Below, one piece after another: positions 8,191-18,208 of a stretch of DNA of 39,165 nucleotides. This DNA is from Oxalobacter sp. (GTDB lineage Bacteria > Pseudomonadota > Gammaproteobacteria > Burkholderiales > Burkholderiaceae_D): positions 1-39,165 of the forward strand of contig JAHAYL010000053.1 of NCBI GenBank assembly GCA_018384065.1, given 5' to 3'. The first letter of the stretch is position 1, and every line of letters starts with the position of its first letter. The translations under genes and the position numbers were made by a program. The notes beneath the pieces were generated by a model, which worked only from the letters and a program-made list of their open reading frames with translations, made no database searches and was not told where the DNA came from.

Positions 8191-8964
8191 CTATGCAGGG
8201 TTGTCGATATCAATGAATGTATGCCTGACACCGTATTTTTCTGCCAGCAGGTTGCCCAAGGCCTGGATGCCATAACGTTCTGTGGCATGATGCCCACAGG
8301 CAAGATAGGCGATGCCATTCTCACGGGCTTCATGGACAGTCTGTTCAGAAATCTCCCCTGACAGATAGATGCTGGCCCCGGCATTGACCGCATCGGCAAT
8401 CATATCCTGCGCCGCACCGCTGCACCAGCCAACCATGCCTACGGGAAGGAAAGGGTCACCGACAAGCAGGGGTTTCCTGCCAAGGACCTTTTCAACATAA
8501 TCTGCAAGCTGTCCTGCTGTCGCAACCTCGGGATCCGCCAGTGTTCCCAGCCACCCCAAGCCATGTTCTCCAAAACGGTCTGTCGGCGTGAACCCCAACA
8601 CCCTGCCAAGCTGGGCATTGTTGCCAACTTCCGGATGCAGGTCCAATGGCAGATGGTATGCCAGCAGGTTGATGTCATGCGCCAGCAGTTTTTTGATACG
8701 GTTCCGTTTCAATCCTGTGATGACCGCATCCTCTCCACGCCAGAAATAACCATGATGGACCAACAGGGTATCCGCCTTGAGTTCGATAGCCATGTCAATC
8801 AATGCCTGGCTGGCCGTCACACCACTGACAATGGAACTGACTTGGGCAGCCCCTTCGACCTGAAGGCCATTTGGACAATAATCCTGGATGGCGGATACCT
8901 TCAGTTCATCGGCAAGGAACTGGACGATGATACGCCTGTCAACTGAAAGGGCTGCTGCTTCCAT
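8191..8964 (-). CDS. Nif3-like dinuclear metal centre protein (YbgI family)
   Basis: A 257-residue protein with the family motifs DYCPNGLQVEG near residue 28, LLVHHGYFWRGE near 70 (metal-binding His pair), and CGHHATERYG near the C-terminus (further metal ligands). Length and motifs match the Nif3/YbgI/GTP cyclohydrolase I type 2 family, which forms toroidal hexamers with two metals per subunit. The biochemical role is still debated, and names such as GTP cyclohydrolase should not be taken as proven. No strong ribosome site is visible before the ATG at 8964. It lies between hinT (52-bp gap from the HIT frame's end) and sspA (139-bp gap) on the same strand. Confidence 0.9.
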   Translation of the reverse strand: MEAAALSVDRRIIVQFLADELKVSAIQDYCPNGLQVEGAAQVSSIVSGVTASQALIDMAIELKADTLLVHHGYFWRGEDAVITGLKRNRIKKLLAHDINLLAYHLPLDLHPEVGNNAQLGRVLGFTPTDRFGEHGLGWLGTLADPEVATAGQLADYVEKVLGRKPLLVGDPFLPVGMVGWCSGAAQDMIADAVNAGASIYLSGEISEQTVHEARENGIAYLACGHHATERYGIQALGNLLAEKYGVRHTFIDIDNPA

Positions 8965-9016
8965 AGGGATACATAGAAAGGAGGGAAAATACGCTGAACG
9001 GTCTGGGACGATGCAA

Positions 9017-9388
9017 TCAGTTCTGGTTCTTCCAGGGACGTGGACCGCCCATCAGATGGATATGCAGATGATAGACATCCTGACGGCCATCCGGCCCTGC
9101 ATTGACGACAACCCGGAAACCGCCTTTGGAAGCCCCATTTCCATCCCCTTCGACCTGGATGCCTTCTTTTTTCGCCAATTCTGGAATCAATGCCATCATC
9201 TCACCCAGCAAGGCGGCATCATCAGCCTGGCAGTGAGACAATGTCGGGATGTGCCGCTTCGGAATGATCAGGAGATGGGTTGGCGCTGCTGGATGGATGT
9301 CACGGAAGACCATAATCCGGTCATTTTCGTAAACGGTTGTGGATGGCAGTTCCTTATTGGCAATCTTACAGAAAATACAATCAGCCAT
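9017..9388 (-). CDS. hinT: Histidine triad (HIT) nucleotide-binding protein, HinT type
   Basis: A 123-residue HIT protein. The N-terminal ADCIFCKIANKELPS and the C-terminal triad HLHIHLMGG are diagnostic of the HinT branch. These proteins hydrolyse adenosine phosphoramidates and similar nucleotidyl conjugates. I chose the ATG at 9388, which has AGGTG 6 nt upstream, over a GTG three codons earlier. It follows hisE on the same strand, the usual position at the end of betaproteobacterial his operons. Relatives often have tatABC next, but none is here. Confidence 0.93.
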   Translation of the reverse strand: MADCIFCKIANKELPSTTVYENDRIMVFRDIHPAAPTHLLIIPKRHIPTLSHCQADDAALLGEMMALIPELAKKEGIQVEGDGNGASKGGFRVVVNAGPDGRQDVYHLHIHLMGGPRPWKNQN

Positions 9389-9423
9389 AGCAGTCACCTT
9401 TTTGATTATGGATTGTTCATGGA

Positions 9424-9762
9424 TTATTTTTTCCGGTTTGCTTTTTCCACCAGACCGGACAGTCCTTCCCTTCTGGCAAGCTCATTCAGGACATCATCAG
9501 GGCCGAGTCCGAACCGGGCGAGCATGACCATGGAATGGAACCAGAGATCGGCAACCTCATAAGTCAGTTTCTCAGCAGGCATATTGTTACGGACGTCCTT
9601 TGCCGCCATAACGGATTCTGTCGCCTCTTCACCGACCTTTTTCAGGATGGCATCATCCCCTTTGGCAAAAAGGCTGCTGACATAAGACTTTTCAGGATTA
9701 CCGCCATTCTCCAGTTTCCTGGATTCGATGACCGCAGCGATACGTCTGAGGATCTCGCTCAT
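9424..9762 (-). CDS. hisE: Phosphoribosyl-ATP pyrophosphatase HisE
   Basis: A 112-residue all-alpha protein of the MazG-like HisE family. [13 protein letters not shown] and [13 protein letters not shown] carry the acidic residues that bind Mg2+. It catalyses the second step of histidine synthesis, PR-ATP to PR-AMP plus pyrophosphate. Here hisE is separate from hisI, unlike the fused enterobacterial HisIE. Its ATG overlaps the hisI stop by ATGA, indicating coupled translation. Confidence 0.95.
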   Translation of the reverse strand: MSEILRRIAAVIESRKLENGGNPEKSYVSSLFAKGDDAILKKVGEEATESVMAAKDVRNNMPAEKLTYEVADLWFHSMVMLARFGLGPDDVLNELARREGLSGLVEKANRKK

Positions 9763-10157
9763 TTATAAATCTCCGAAGGGTTCTTCAGGACAGGCTCAAC
9801 AGCTTCCCAATGCGGTTTCCCACCATCAGTCCTGAGCTGCTGGAAGAAACAGGAATGGCGGCCCGTGTGGCATGCCAACCCAGTCTGCTCAACCAGATAA
9901 ACCAAAGCATCATTATCGCAATCCAGACGGATATCCACGATTTTCTGGACATGCCCGGATTCTTCCCCTTTCCGCCAGAGCCTTCCGCGCGAACGGCTCC
10001 AGTAAACGGCATTGCCGCATGCCAAGGCTTCCGCGAGCGCTTCACGGTTGACCCATGCGAGCATCAGGATTTCCTTGGTCCTGGCATCCTGCGCCACAGC
10101 AGGCATCAGACCCTTCTCATCCCATTGGATGGCATCAAGCCAGTCGGTATCTTTCAT
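9759..10157 (-). CDS. hisI: Phosphoribosyl-AMP cyclohydrolase HisI
   Basis: A 132-residue protein with the [10 protein letters not shown] opening, the Mg2+-binding [13 protein letters not shown] block, and zinc-ligand cysteines in [14 protein letters not shown]. All are diagnostic for HisI, which opens the purine ring of PR-AMP in step three of histidine synthesis. It is monofunctional, with hisE as a separate overlapping gene. Its start overlaps the hisF stop (ATGA at 10154-10157). Confidence 0.96.
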   Translation of the reverse strand: MKDTDWLDAIQWDEKGLMPAVAQDARTKEILMLAWVNREALAEALACGNAVYWSRSRGRLWRKGEESGHVQKIVDIRLDCDNDALVYLVEQTGLACHTGRHSCFFQQLRTDGGKPHWEAVEPVLKNPSEIYK

Positions 10158-10912
10158 AGGCGGACAGGTATGTTTTTTTCAGCCATATACTGCTTTGCTT
10201 CCGCAATGGTATAGGTACCGTAATGGAAAATGCTTGCAGCAAGGACCGCATCGGCATGCCCTTCGAGCACACCGTCCGCCATATGCTGCAGATTCCCGAC
10301 ACCGCCTGATGCGATGACAGGAATATTGACCGAATCGGAAATGCGCCGGGTCAGCTCAAGGTCGAAACCGCTTTTTGTGCCATCCCGGTCCATACTGGTC
10401 AACAGGATTTCACCGGCTCCAAGCTGCTCCATATGCTTTGCCCATGAAACAGCCTCAAGTCCTGTCGCATTACGGCCGCCATGCGTAAAGACCTCCCAAT
10501 GGTCAGGACCTGTCTGTTTTGCATCGATTGCAACAACAATACATTGGGATCCATAACGGCTGGATGCGTCTGCAACCAGCTGTGGATTGGTGACCGCTGA
10601 TGTATTGATGCTGACCTTGTCAGCACCCGCATTCAGCAGGCGGCGCACATCTTCCACCGTCCGGACTCCGCCTCCCACTGTCAATGGGATGAATACCTGC
10701 GAAGAAACCGCTTCAATGATATGCAGGATGATGTCACGCTTGTCACTGGAAGCGGTGATATCCAGGAAAGTGATTTCATCAGCCCCCTGGTCATTGTAGC
10801 GCCTGGCAATCTCAACAGGATCACCTGCATCCCGCAGTTCAACGAAATTGACCCCTTTGACGACCCTGCCTGCTGTGACATCAAGACATGGAATAATCCG
10901 CTTGGTCAACAT
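10154..10912 (-). CDS. hisF: Imidazole glycerol phosphate synthase cyclase subunit HisF
   Basis: A 252-residue TIM-barrel protein beginning [20 protein letters not shown], with the catalytic Asp in CLDV and the second in VVAIDAKQ. It also has the phosphate-binding [25 protein letters not shown] repeat. With HisH it converts PRFAR and ammonia to imidazole glycerol phosphate and AICAR. The start is the ATG at 10912 behind a GGGGGA ribosome site; a TTG six codons upstream lies in the gap after hisA. It overlaps hisI at its end. Confidence 0.96.
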   Translation of the reverse strand: MLTKRIIPCLDVTAGRVVKGVNFVELRDAGDPVEIARRYNDQGADEITFLDITASSDKRDIILHIIEAVSSQVFIPLTVGGGVRTVEDVRRLLNAGADKVSINTSAVTNPQLVADASSRYGSQCIVVAIDAKQTGPDHWEVFTHGGRNATGLEAVSWAKHMEQLGAGEILLTSMDRDGTKSGFDLELTRRISDSVNIPVIASGGVGNLQHMADGVLEGHADAVLAASIFHYGTYTIAEAKQYMAEKNIPVRL

Positions 10913-10937
10913 AGATGTGTCCCCCAACAACCCTGCC

Positions 10938-11705
10938 TTATTTCCCGGAACGGAGACTGTCAGCCAGTTCCTGCCCTTCCTTCAGGTCCAATGTCCCGAT
11001 ATAGATGGCACGGCCGCAGATGACACCAGAAACCCCCTGGTCTTCAACCTCACAGAGACGCCTGACGTCATTGAGGTCATGCAACCCGCCTGAAGCAATG
11101 ATCGGCATGCTGACGGCATTGGCCAGCTTGACTGTCGCATCGATATTGATGCCTGCCCCCATGCCATCACGGCCAATGTCCGTATAGATGATGCTGTTGA
11201 CGCCATAATCCTCATACCGTTTAGCGAGGTCGATGACATTGATGCCTGTCAGCTTGCTCCAGCCATCAATCGCGACATCACCATCCTTCGCATCAAGGCT
11301 GACAAGGATCTGGCCAGGGAAAAGCTTGCAGGCTTCCTGGAGGAATGGCGGATTCTTGACCGCAGCGGTACCGATGATGATGTAAGAAATCCCATTGAAC
11401 AGATAATGTTCAATGGTATGCAGGTCACGGATACCGCCCCCCAGCTCGATGGGAATCTCGACACCTTTCTCAGCGGCGAACTGCTGGGTGGCTTTGATGA
11501 TGCTCCTGATTGGCTGCTCATTCACCGGTTTCCCGGCAAAAGCACCGTTCAGGTCGACCAGATGCAACCGGCGGCCTCCTTGATTGAGCCAATGCAACGC
11601 CATTTCAGCAGGATCATTCGAGAACACTGTCGCCTGCTCCATATCGCCCTGTTTCAGGCGGACACAGGCACCGTCTTTCATATCAACAGCGGGAATAAGA
11701 AGCAT
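10938..11705 (-). CDS. hisA: ProFAR isomerase HisA
   Basis: A 255-residue half-barrel-repeat TIM barrel, paralogous to HisF. It starts [20 protein letters not shown], with the general-base Asp in AVD. The later [12 protein letters not shown] block holds the second catalytic Asp, and [17 protein letters not shown] binds phosphate. It performs the Amadori isomerisation of ProFAR to PRFAR, the fourth step of histidine synthesis. It lies between hisH and hisF, with a 25-bp gap to hisF. Confidence 0.96.
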   Translation of the reverse strand: MLLIPAVDMKDGACVRLKQGDMEQATVFSNDPAEMALHWLNQGGRRLHLVDLNGAFAGKPVNEQPIRSIIKATQQFAAEKGVEIPIELGGGIRDLHTIEHYLFNGISYIIIGTAAVKNPPFLQEACKLFPGQILVSLDAKDGDVAIDGWSKLTGINVIDLAKRYEDYGVNSIIYTDIGRDGMGAGINIDATVKLANAVSMPIIASGGLHDLNDVRRLCEVEDQGVSGVICGRAIYIGTLDLKEGQELADSLRSGK

Positions 11706-11750
11706 ATCAAAATCCTTAGCAAATCCTGTTAGAAAATCTCCGTTCAGCCA

Positions 11751-12389
11751 TCATGGGTTCCAATGCAGGAAATTCCGATAAAGCTGCAGACCGACTGAAG
11801 CACTTTTTTCCGGGTGGAACTGTGTCGCAAAAATATTGTCTTTCGCAACCGCGCTGCAGAACGGCACACCGTATTCTGTTGTACCGGCAACATGACTGCC
11901 GTCGGCTGGCACAGCATAGAAGCTATGCACGAAATAGAAGAAACTGTTGTCTTTGATTCCCTGCCAAAGCGGATGTGAACCATGCTTGGCAACCTGGTTC
12001 CATCCCATCTGGGGTACTTTGTAACGGGAGCCATCCGGTTGGACCTGTCCGTCCAGCCTGAAACGGACAACCTTGCCAGGTATCAGCCCAAGCCCTGGTG
12101 TATCCCCTTCTTCACTCCAGTCAAAGAGCATCTGTTCGCCGACACAGACACCGAAAACCGGTTTAGCCCCTGCCGCACGCATCAATGCCTGCCTCAGGCC
12201 AGACCTGTCCAACGAAGCCATACAGTCAGGAATCGCCCCCTGACCTGGCAGGACAATACGGTCAGCTGCATCAATATCAGCCGACACACCTGAAACACGG
12301 ACATCATCGTCAGGTGCCACAGCCCGAAGCGCCTGCGCCACCGAACGGAGGTTCCCCATGCCATAATCGACTACGATGATCTTCTGCAT
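11751..12389 (-). CDS. hisH: Imidazole glycerol phosphate synthase glutaminase subunit HisH
   Basis: A 212-residue class I glutamine amidotransferase. The nucleophile is Cys82 in [13 protein letters not shown], and the catalytic His192 and Glu194 are in [11 protein letters not shown]. The oxyanion region [10 protein letters not shown] is also present. It supplies ammonia through the HisF barrel. It is 45 bp upstream of hisA and 35 bp downstream of hisB, so fully in the operon. Confidence 0.96.
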   Translation of the reverse strand: MQKIIVVDYGMGNLRSVAQALRAVAPDDDVRVSGVSADIDAADRIVLPGQGAIPDCMASLDRSGLRQALMRAAGAKPVFGVCVGEQMLFDWSEEGDTPGLGLIPGKVVRFRLDGQVQPDGSRYKVPQMGWNQVAKHGSHPLWQGIKDNSFFYFVHSFYAVPADGSHVAGTTEYGVPFCSAVAKDNIFATQFHPEKSASVGLQLYRNFLHWNP

Positions 12390-12424
12390 AAAACCAACCT
12401 TTTAAAACTGAGGTGCTGGACAGG

Positions 12425-13015
12425 CTACAGGATTCCTTTCGTTGAAGGGACAACACCAGCCGCACGGGAATCCGGTTCAACCGCCATACGCAACGCACGG
12501 CCAAAAGCCTTGAAAATGGTTTCACACTGATGATGGGCGTTGTCACCACGCAGGTTATCGATATGCAGGGAAACAGCGGCATGGTTGACCAATCCCTGGA
12601 AAAACTCCCTGACAAGGTCCAAATCAAACTGGCCGGTCATCTGGCGTGCAAAATCAGCATGGAACTCAAGGTATGGCCGCCCGGAAAAATCAATGACCAC
12701 ACGGGAAAGCGCTTCATCCAACGGGACATAGGCATGCCCATAGCGGCGGATGCCTTTCTTGTCACCAATCGCCTTGGCAAGCGCCTGTCCCAAGGAAATA
12801 CCGATATCCTCGACCGTGTGATGGCCATCAATCTCCAGGTCTCCTTCTGCCTGGACCACAAGGTCAACCAGTCCATGACGTGCGACCTGGTCAAGCATAT
12901 GATCCAAGAAAGGGATACCTGTCGCCAGGCTGCTTTTTCCAGTGCCATCCAGATTGACAGTGATCCGGATCTTGGTTTCATTTGTATTCCGGACAATTTC
13001 AGCGGTTCGGGTCAT
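12425..13015 (-). CDS. hisB: Imidazoleglycerol-phosphate dehydratase HisB
   Basis: A 196-residue monofunctional enzyme. The metal-binding motifs [27 protein letters not shown] and the later [15 protein letters not shown] block are diagnostic, with histidines that bind two Mn ions. There is no fused histidinol-phosphatase domain, so that step must be done by a separate enzyme not in this window. The ATG at 13015 sits 14 bp after the hisC stop. Many relatives have a marC-like gene between hisB and hisH, but here they are adjacent. Confidence 0.96.
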   Translation of the reverse strand: MTRTAEIVRNTNETKIRITVNLDGTGKSSLATGIPFLDHMLDQVARHGLVDLVVQAEGDLEIDGHHTVEDIGISLGQALAKAIGDKKGIRRYGHAYVPLDEALSRVVIDFSGRPYLEFHADFARQMTGQFDLDLVREFFQGLVNHAAVSLHIDNLRGDNAHHQCETIFKAFGRALRMAVEPDSRAAGVVPSTKGIL

Positions 13016-13029
13016 AGGCTTCCATCCAT

Positions 13030-14118
13030 TCAGCTATTTGCCAGACAGGCCTTGAAAGCTTCCAGGAACAGATTGTTCTCATCAGGCGTGCTGACAGTGA
13101 TACGTAGACAGTCTTTCAGCAATGGATGCTGTTTACTGACATTTTTAATCAATATCCGCCGTGCGACAAGTCCATCAAAGACTGCATCGGCGTTTTTCAC
13201 ACGGATAAGCTGGATATTTGCCTGTGACGGGAAAACTTCAACCCCTGGCAATGATGCCAGTTCACCAGCCAGCCTCGTCCGTTCTGCACGGATTGCCGCC
13301 GCCTGCGCATTGAAGACATCGATATGGTCCATCGCCAGCTCTGCTGTTGCCTCAGTCAACACATTGACATTATATGGCGGACGGACTTTATCGAATTCAG
13401 CCAGCAGTTCCTTGGCTGCGGTCATATAACCGAGGCGGATGCCGGCCAGCCCCAACTTTGAAACGGTACGCATGACCACCAGGTTTGGATAAGCCTTGAT
13501 ATGCGGGAGCATGGTGAAATCCGTAAACGGCTGGTAGGCTTCATCGCTGACGACAATCCCCTTCCCTTTCATGGCATCCAGGATACGCAGTATATCCGCC
13601 TCTTCGAAGAGCCTGCCGGTCGGATTATGTGGCATCGCCAAGAAAACCAGGGACGGCTGATGTTCCTCAATGGCAGCCAGCATCGCATCAACATCAAGGG
13701 TCAGGTCTTCCTTGAGGTCCACGCCGATGTAATCCATCCCTGCCAACTGGGCATCAAAGGCATACATCACAAAACTTGGCATCGGCACCAGCATCTTCGC
13801 ACGCTTTTCCTTGGTAGCGCATGCCATGGTGACAATTGCGATAAGCTCGTCCGAGCCATTGCCCAACAGGACATCAAACCCTTCTGGGATGCCCATCTTC
13901 TGACAGATTTTCGCCTTGAGGGCTGTATAAAGCGGAACAGGATAGCGGTTCAGGGCAACTTTTGAAAGACGCTGTGCCAATTCTTCCTTAAGGCTGTCTG
14001 GCAGCGTATAAGGATTCTCCATGGCATCGAGCTTGACGAATCCTTCCGCCTGCTGCACGGCATATGCAGACATTGCCCGGACATCTGGACGGATGACTTT
14101 CTCAATCAGATCTTTCAT
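13030..14118 (-). CDS. hisC: Histidinol-phosphate aminotransferase HisC
   Basis: A 362-residue fold-type I PLP enzyme. Diagnostic are the [11 protein letters not shown] block, the MPHNPTG motif, [10 protein letters not shown] with the PLP-binding Asp, and the Schiff-base lysine in [14 protein letters not shown] (about K221). It transaminates imidazole acetol phosphate with glutamate. The ATG at 14118 is preferred; a GTG four codons upstream (14130) lies just past the hisD stop and neither has a strong ribosome site. Confidence 0.94.
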   Translation of the reverse strand: MKDLIEKVIRPDVRAMSAYAVQQAEGFVKLDAMENPYTLPDSLKEELAQRLSKVALNRYPVPLYTALKAKICQKMGIPEGFDVLLGNGSDELIAIVTMACATKEKRAKMLVPMPSFVMYAFDAQLAGMDYIGVDLKEDLTLDVDAMLAAIEEHQPSLVFLAMPHNPTGRLFEEADILRILDAMKGKGIVVSDEAYQPFTDFTMLPHIKAYPNLVVMRTVSKLGLAGIRLGYMTAAKELLAEFDKVRPPYNVNVLTEATAELAMDHIDVFNAQAAAIRAERTRLAGELASLPGVEVFPSQANIQLIRVKNADAVFDGLVARRILIKNVSKQHPLLKDCLRITVSTPDENNLFLEAFKACLANS

Positions 14119-14134
14119 GACCAGAACCACATAT

Positions 14135-15451
14135 TCATTTCTTCAGACGGAAAGCCGCACTGCCGGCATGGGACTCGAGGCCTTCACCTGTCGCCAATTC
14201 AACAGCGATTTTGCCAAGCACCTGGGAACCTTCCGCGCTTGCCCAGATCAGTGCAGAACGTTTCTGGAAGTCATAGACACCCAATGGGGAAGAAAAACGG
14301 GCTGTCCGCGATGTCGGCAGGACATGGTTGGCGCCAGCACAGTAATCGCCCAGTGATTCACAGGTATAACGTCCGAGGAAAATAGAACCGACATGACGGC
14401 ACAGCTCTCCCCATTTTTCTGGATTTTCCGCTGAAATCTCCAAATGTTCCGGTGCAATCTGGTTTGCGATTTCACAGGCTTCTTCCATATCCTTGACCAA
14501 TATCATGGCACCGCGGGAAGAAAGCGACTTGGTGATGATGTCTTTACGCAGACGGTCTGGCAGCAGCCTGTTGATGCTTGCCTCAACCTTGTCCATATAA
14601 GCCGCATCCGGTGTAATGAGGATGGACTGCGCCAGTTCATCATGCTCTGCCTGGGAAAAAAGGTCCATGGCAATCCAGTCCGGGTCTGTAGAACCATCAC
14701 AGATCACCAAGATTTCAGATGGTCCGGCAATCATATCGATACCGACTGTACCGAATACCCGGCGTTTCGCCTCAGCGACAAAAGCATTGCCCGGACCGAC
14801 AATCTTGTCAACGCTTGGGATTGTCTCCGTGCCATATGCCAATGCGGCAACCGCCTGTGCGCCACCGACCGTAAAGACACGGGTCACACCGGAAATCGCC
14901 GCAGCTGCCAGCACAAGTTCATTGCGGATACCGTCCGGAGTCGGCACTGCCATGACAATCTCTTTGACACCTGCAACCTGTGCAGGGATCGCATTCATCA
15001 GGACAGAAGAAGGATAGGCTGCCTTGCCGCCCGGCACATAGATGCCGACACTGTCCAAAGGCGTGACTTTCTGCCCCAGCTGATTGCCCATCTCATCGGT
15101 AAAGGAAAAACCTTCTGTGCCGCAGGAGGCTTTCTGGTATTCATGATACTTGCGGATGCGGTCTGCCGCCGTCTGCAGCGCAGAGCGCCGTTCAGGGGTC
15201 AAGGATGCCAATGCCGCCTGGCAGTCTTCCAGGGAAATCTCAAGGGCTTTGGCGTCATTGATGCCCAACCGGTCAAACCGGTTGGAATATTCGAGCACGG
15301 CCTTGTCGCCATTGGTACGCACATCTTCCAGGATGCCGGCGACAACCGTGTTGATGGATTCATCGGTTTTTTTCTCAAAGGCCAGCACATTGGCAAGGCT
15401 GGACTTGAAATCGGGCTGAGCGGTGCTCAACCTACGGAGTGCTAGGGACAT
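14135..15451 (-). CDS. hisD: Histidinol dehydrogenase HisD
   Basis: A 438-residue enzyme, the normal length. The [21 protein letters not shown] and [12 protein letters not shown] blocks, the FSQAEHDE segment with zinc-site Gln and His, and [14 protein letters not shown] are all family signatures. It oxidises L-histidinol to histidine in two NAD+-dependent steps. The frame is open further upstream into the hisG end, but the ATG at 15451 is chosen because a GAAAGGGAGGGAAG ribosome site precedes it. Confidence 0.96.
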   Translation of the reverse strand: MSLALRRLSTAQPDFKSSLANVLAFEKKTDESINTVVAGILEDVRTNGDKAVLEYSNRFDRLGINDAKALEISLEDCQAALASLTPERRSALQTAADRIRKYHEYQKASCGTEGFSFTDEMGNQLGQKVTPLDSVGIYVPGGKAAYPSSVLMNAIPAQVAGVKEIVMAVPTPDGIRNELVLAAAAISGVTRVFTVGGAQAVAALAYGTETIPSVDKIVGPGNAFVAEAKRRVFGTVGIDMIAGPSEILVICDGSTDPDWIAMDLFSQAEHDELAQSILITPDAAYMDKVEASINRLLPDRLRKDIITKSLSSRGAMILVKDMEEACEIANQIAPEHLEISAENPEKWGELCRHVGSIFLGRYTCESLGDYCAGANHVLPTSRTARFSSPLGVYDFQKRSALIWASAEGSQVLGKIAVELATGEGLESHAGSAAFRLKK

Positions 15452-15464
15452 ACTTCCCTCCCTT

Positions 15465-16157
15465 TCAGTTCTTATCTTTTTCCTGTGCAGCAGATGCCTG
15501 TTTGAAGGCATCGAGAATCGGCTGCATTTCCTTGCGTTTCAGCTTCAGGGACGCCTGGTTGACAACAAGGCGCGAGGTGATTTCCTGAATACGTTCAACT
15601 TCAACAAGATTATTGGCCTTCAATGTATTGCCTGTGCTGACCAAGTCAACAATGACATCTGACAGGCCGACAAGCGGTGCCAGTTCCATGGAGCCATAAA
15701 GCTTGATGATATCGACATGCAACCCTTTCCTGGCGAAATGCTCACGGGCTGCATGGACATATTTGCTGGCGACACGCAACCGCGCGCCCCGGCGGACAGC
15801 GGCTTCATAGTCAAACCCCTTCCTGACTGCCACCGCGAGATGGCAGCGTGCAATCTGCAGGTCTATCGGCTGGTACAACCCTGTTGCACCGCTTTCCTGA
15901 AGGACATCCTTACCGGCAACACCAAAGTCTGCGGCACCATACTGTACATAGGTCGGCACATCTGTCGCCCGGACAATGATGACCCGGACTTTCGGTTTAT
16001 TGGTCGGCAGGATGAGTTTCCTGGAAGTCTCAGGATCTTCCAGCACTTCAATCCCCGCCGCTTTCAGCAAAGGAATCGTCTCATCGAATATACGCCCCTT
16101 GGACAGGGCAAGAACCAGTTCCTGCTGATCTTCTGTCTTTACTTCTTGTTCACTCAT
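15465..16157 (-). CDS. hisG: ATP phosphoribosyltransferase HisG, short form
   Basis: A 230-residue protein that starts the histidine pathway. [31 protein letters not shown] and the PRPP-binding [15 protein letters not shown] are diagnostic. It lacks the C-terminal ACT-like regulatory domain of long HisG. By family knowledge, the short form works as a hetero-octamer with the regulatory subunit HisZ, which is not in this window. The ATG overlaps the murA stop (ATGA at 16154-16157), so hisG translation is coupled to murA. Confidence 0.95.
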   Translation of the reverse strand: MSEQEVKTEDQQELVLALSKGRIFDETIPLLKAAGIEVLEDPETSRKLILPTNKPKVRVIIVRATDVPTYVQYGAADFGVAGKDVLQESGATGLYQPIDLQIARCHLAVAVRKGFDYEAAVRRGARLRVASKYVHAAREHFARKGLHVDIIKLYGSMELAPLVGLSDVIVDLVSTGNTLKANNLVEVERIQEITSRLVVNQASLKLKRKEMQPILDAFKQASAAQEKDKN

Positions 16158-17410
16158 TCTTTACTGACTCTTCTGATATCAGCACCGACTGCTGCCAGTT
16201 TCACTTCCATCTGGTCGTAACCACGGTCAAGATGATAGATACGGTTCACATGCGTTTCGCCTTGCGCGGCAAGCCCGGCAATGACCAATGAAGCAGATGC
16301 ACGCAGGTCGGTTGCCATGACTGGTGCACCGACAAGCTTGTCAACACCTGTCACAAAGGCAGTATTGCCTTCCGTCCTGATCTTCGCACCCAAGCGGTTC
16401 AGTTCCTGGACATGCATGAAACGGTTTTCAAAGATGGTCTCAACCACATGGGTGGTTTCAGCAGCCAGGCAGTTGACCGCCATGAACTGTGCCTGCATAT
16501 CGGTTGGAAACCCTGGATATTCAGTTGTACGGAAACTGACCCCTTTTGGACGTTTATCCATCTGGATACGGATTGAATCGCCACAACAGGTCAGCACTGC
16601 CCCCATCTCACGGATTTTGTGCAATGCAACATCAAGGATGTTGTCGCAGGTGTTTGTCAGCAGGACATCACCACCGGTAGCGGCAACGGCGCAGAGGAAT
16701 GTGCCGGTCTCGATACGGTCAGGGATGACATGATGGGCCGCACCATGCAGGCTCTCGACACCATGGATGACCAGCTGGTCTGTACCGATGCCTTCAATCT
16801 TCGCACCCATCTTCACAAGCAGGTGTGCAAGGTCGGTGACTTCCGGTTCCCGTGCCGCATTCTTGATGATGGTTTCCCCTTCAGCCAGCACAGCAGCCAT
16901 CAGCAGGTTCTCAGTACCCGTGACAGTAATCATATCGGTGACAATACGGGTGCCTTTCAAGCGTTTTGCACGGGCATAGATATACCCGCCCTTGATCTCG
17001 ACTTCCGCCCCCATTGCACGCAGCCCTTTGATATGCTGCTCGACCGGGCGGGAACCGATGGCACAGCCGCCAGGCAGGGAAACCCTTGCTTCCCCAAAAC
17101 GGGCAACCAACGGACAAAGGACCAGGATTGCCGCCCGCATGGTCTTGACCAGTTCATATGGCGCATCGAACTGGTTGACGTTCCTGCCGTTGAGTATCAT
17201 CCTGTCGCCTTCCTGTTTGATGGAAACCCCCATCTGCCGCAACAGGTCCAGCATGGTTTGGACATCCTTCAGATGCGGCACATTGGTCAGCACAACATCA
17301 TCAGCGGTCAATAAGCCTGTACACAGGATAGGCAGTGCGGCATTTTTCGCACCAGAGATTGGAATCTCGCCATTCAGACGTCTTCCACCATGAATAATCA
17401 ATTTGTCCAT
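16154..17410 (-). CDS. murA: UDP-N-acetylglucosamine 1-carboxyvinyltransferase MurA
   Basis: A 418-residue enolpyruvyl transferase. It opens with [20 protein letters not shown], including the conserved catalytic Lys. The active-site loop has Cys116 in [10 protein letters not shown], the residue attacked by fosfomycin, so this copy has the sensitive form. It makes the first committed peptidoglycan precursor in the cytoplasm. It overlaps hisG by 4 bp. The bolA-like gene that usually sits just upstream of murA in relatives is absent from the 35-bp gap here. Confidence 0.96.
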   Translation of the reverse strand: MDKLIIHGGRRLNGEIPISGAKNAALPILCTGLLTADDVVLTNVPHLKDVQTMLDLLRQMGVSIKQEGDRMILNGRNVNQFDAPYELVKTMRAAILVLCPLVARFGEARVSLPGGCAIGSRPVEQHIKGLRAMGAEVEIKGGYIYARAKRLKGTRIVTDMITVTGTENLLMAAVLAEGETIIKNAAREPEVTDLAHLLVKMGAKIEGIGTDQLVIHGVESLHGAAHHVIPDRIETGTFLCAVAATGGDVLLTNTCDNILDVALHKIREMGAVLTCCGDSIRIQMDKRPKGVSFRTTEYPGFPTDMQAQFMAVNCLAAETTHVVETIFENRFMHVQELNRLGAKIRTEGNTAFVTGVDKLVGAPVMATDLRASASLVIAGLAAQGETHVNRIYHLDRGYDQMEVKLAAVGADIRRVSKE

Positions 17411-17445
17411 TTATGAATTTCGATTAATGAATGCACCGGAAAAGG

Positions 17446-18207
17446 CTAAAAACGCAATTTATAACCTTTCCGCAGTAAATGTAAGGTGATTACCGCAAAA
17501 AAGCAAAAAAATATGCTGACTATCGTCAAACTTGTCCACGGATTGACATCTGAATGCCCAAAAAAGCCATAGCGGAAGCCATCCACAAGATAAAAGAACG
17601 GATTGAATCCTGAAACATGCTGCCAGAACCCAGGCAGGGAATGGATTGAATAAAACACCCCTGACAGGAAAGTCGCCGGCATAATCATGAAATTCTGGAA
17701 GGTCGAAAGATGCTCGTACTTTTCTGCCCAGATGCCGGCAATGAGCCCCATCGTCCCTAACAGCCCTGCCCCGACAAGCCCGAAAAAAAGAACCCATCCC
17801 AATGAGTGCATCGTTGGCATGACAAAGAAAACCGTAATGGCAAACACGCCGGCTCCAACGGCAATGCCACGCACCACCGATGCCAGCATGTAAGCGAAAT
17901 AAATCTGAGTGTATGATGCTGGGGAAAGCAGCATGAAGATGATGCTGCCATTGATCTTTGCCTGGATAAGCGATGAAGAAGAATTGGCGAAAGCATTCTG
18001 CATCAGGGTCATCATGACAAGCCCAGGCACCAGGAATGCTGTATAAGTGATGCCTGGATACACCTGTACATAATCGCTTAATGCGTGACCGAAAATCAGC
18101 ATGTAAAGCAGGGAGGTCAGCACAGGTGCCATGACTGTCTGGATGGAAACCTTGAGGAAACGCCTGACCTCTTTGATGAAAAGGGTCTGGAAAACCGTGA
18201 ACGCCAT
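17446..18207 (-). CDS. ABC-2 type exporter permease (YadH-like)
   Basis: A 253-residue membrane protein with about six helices, of the ABC-2 permease family. Characteristic segments are PVLTSLLYMLIFG, PGLVMMTLMQNAF and the late NPFFYLVDGFRYGFFG motif. The frame is open 113 codons further upstream inside the ATPase gene, but those residues are not protein-like. The ATG at 18207 sits 1 bp after the ATPase stop, which fixes the start. Together with the upstream ATPase it should form an exporter; the substrate is unknown. Confidence 0.9.
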   Translation of the reverse strand: MAFTVFQTLFIKEVRRFLKVSIQTVMAPVLTSLLYMLIFGHALSDYVQVYPGITYTAFLVPGLVMMTLMQNAFANSSSSLIQAKINGSIIFMLLSPASYTQIYFAYMLASVVRGIAVGAGVFAITVFFVMPTMHSLGWVLFFGLVGAGLLGTMGLIAGIWAEKYEHLSTFQNFMIMPATFLSGVFYSIHSLPGFWQHVSGFNPFFYLVDGFRYGFFGHSDVNPWTSLTIVSIFFCFFAVITLHLLRKGYKLRF

Positions 18208-18208
18208 C

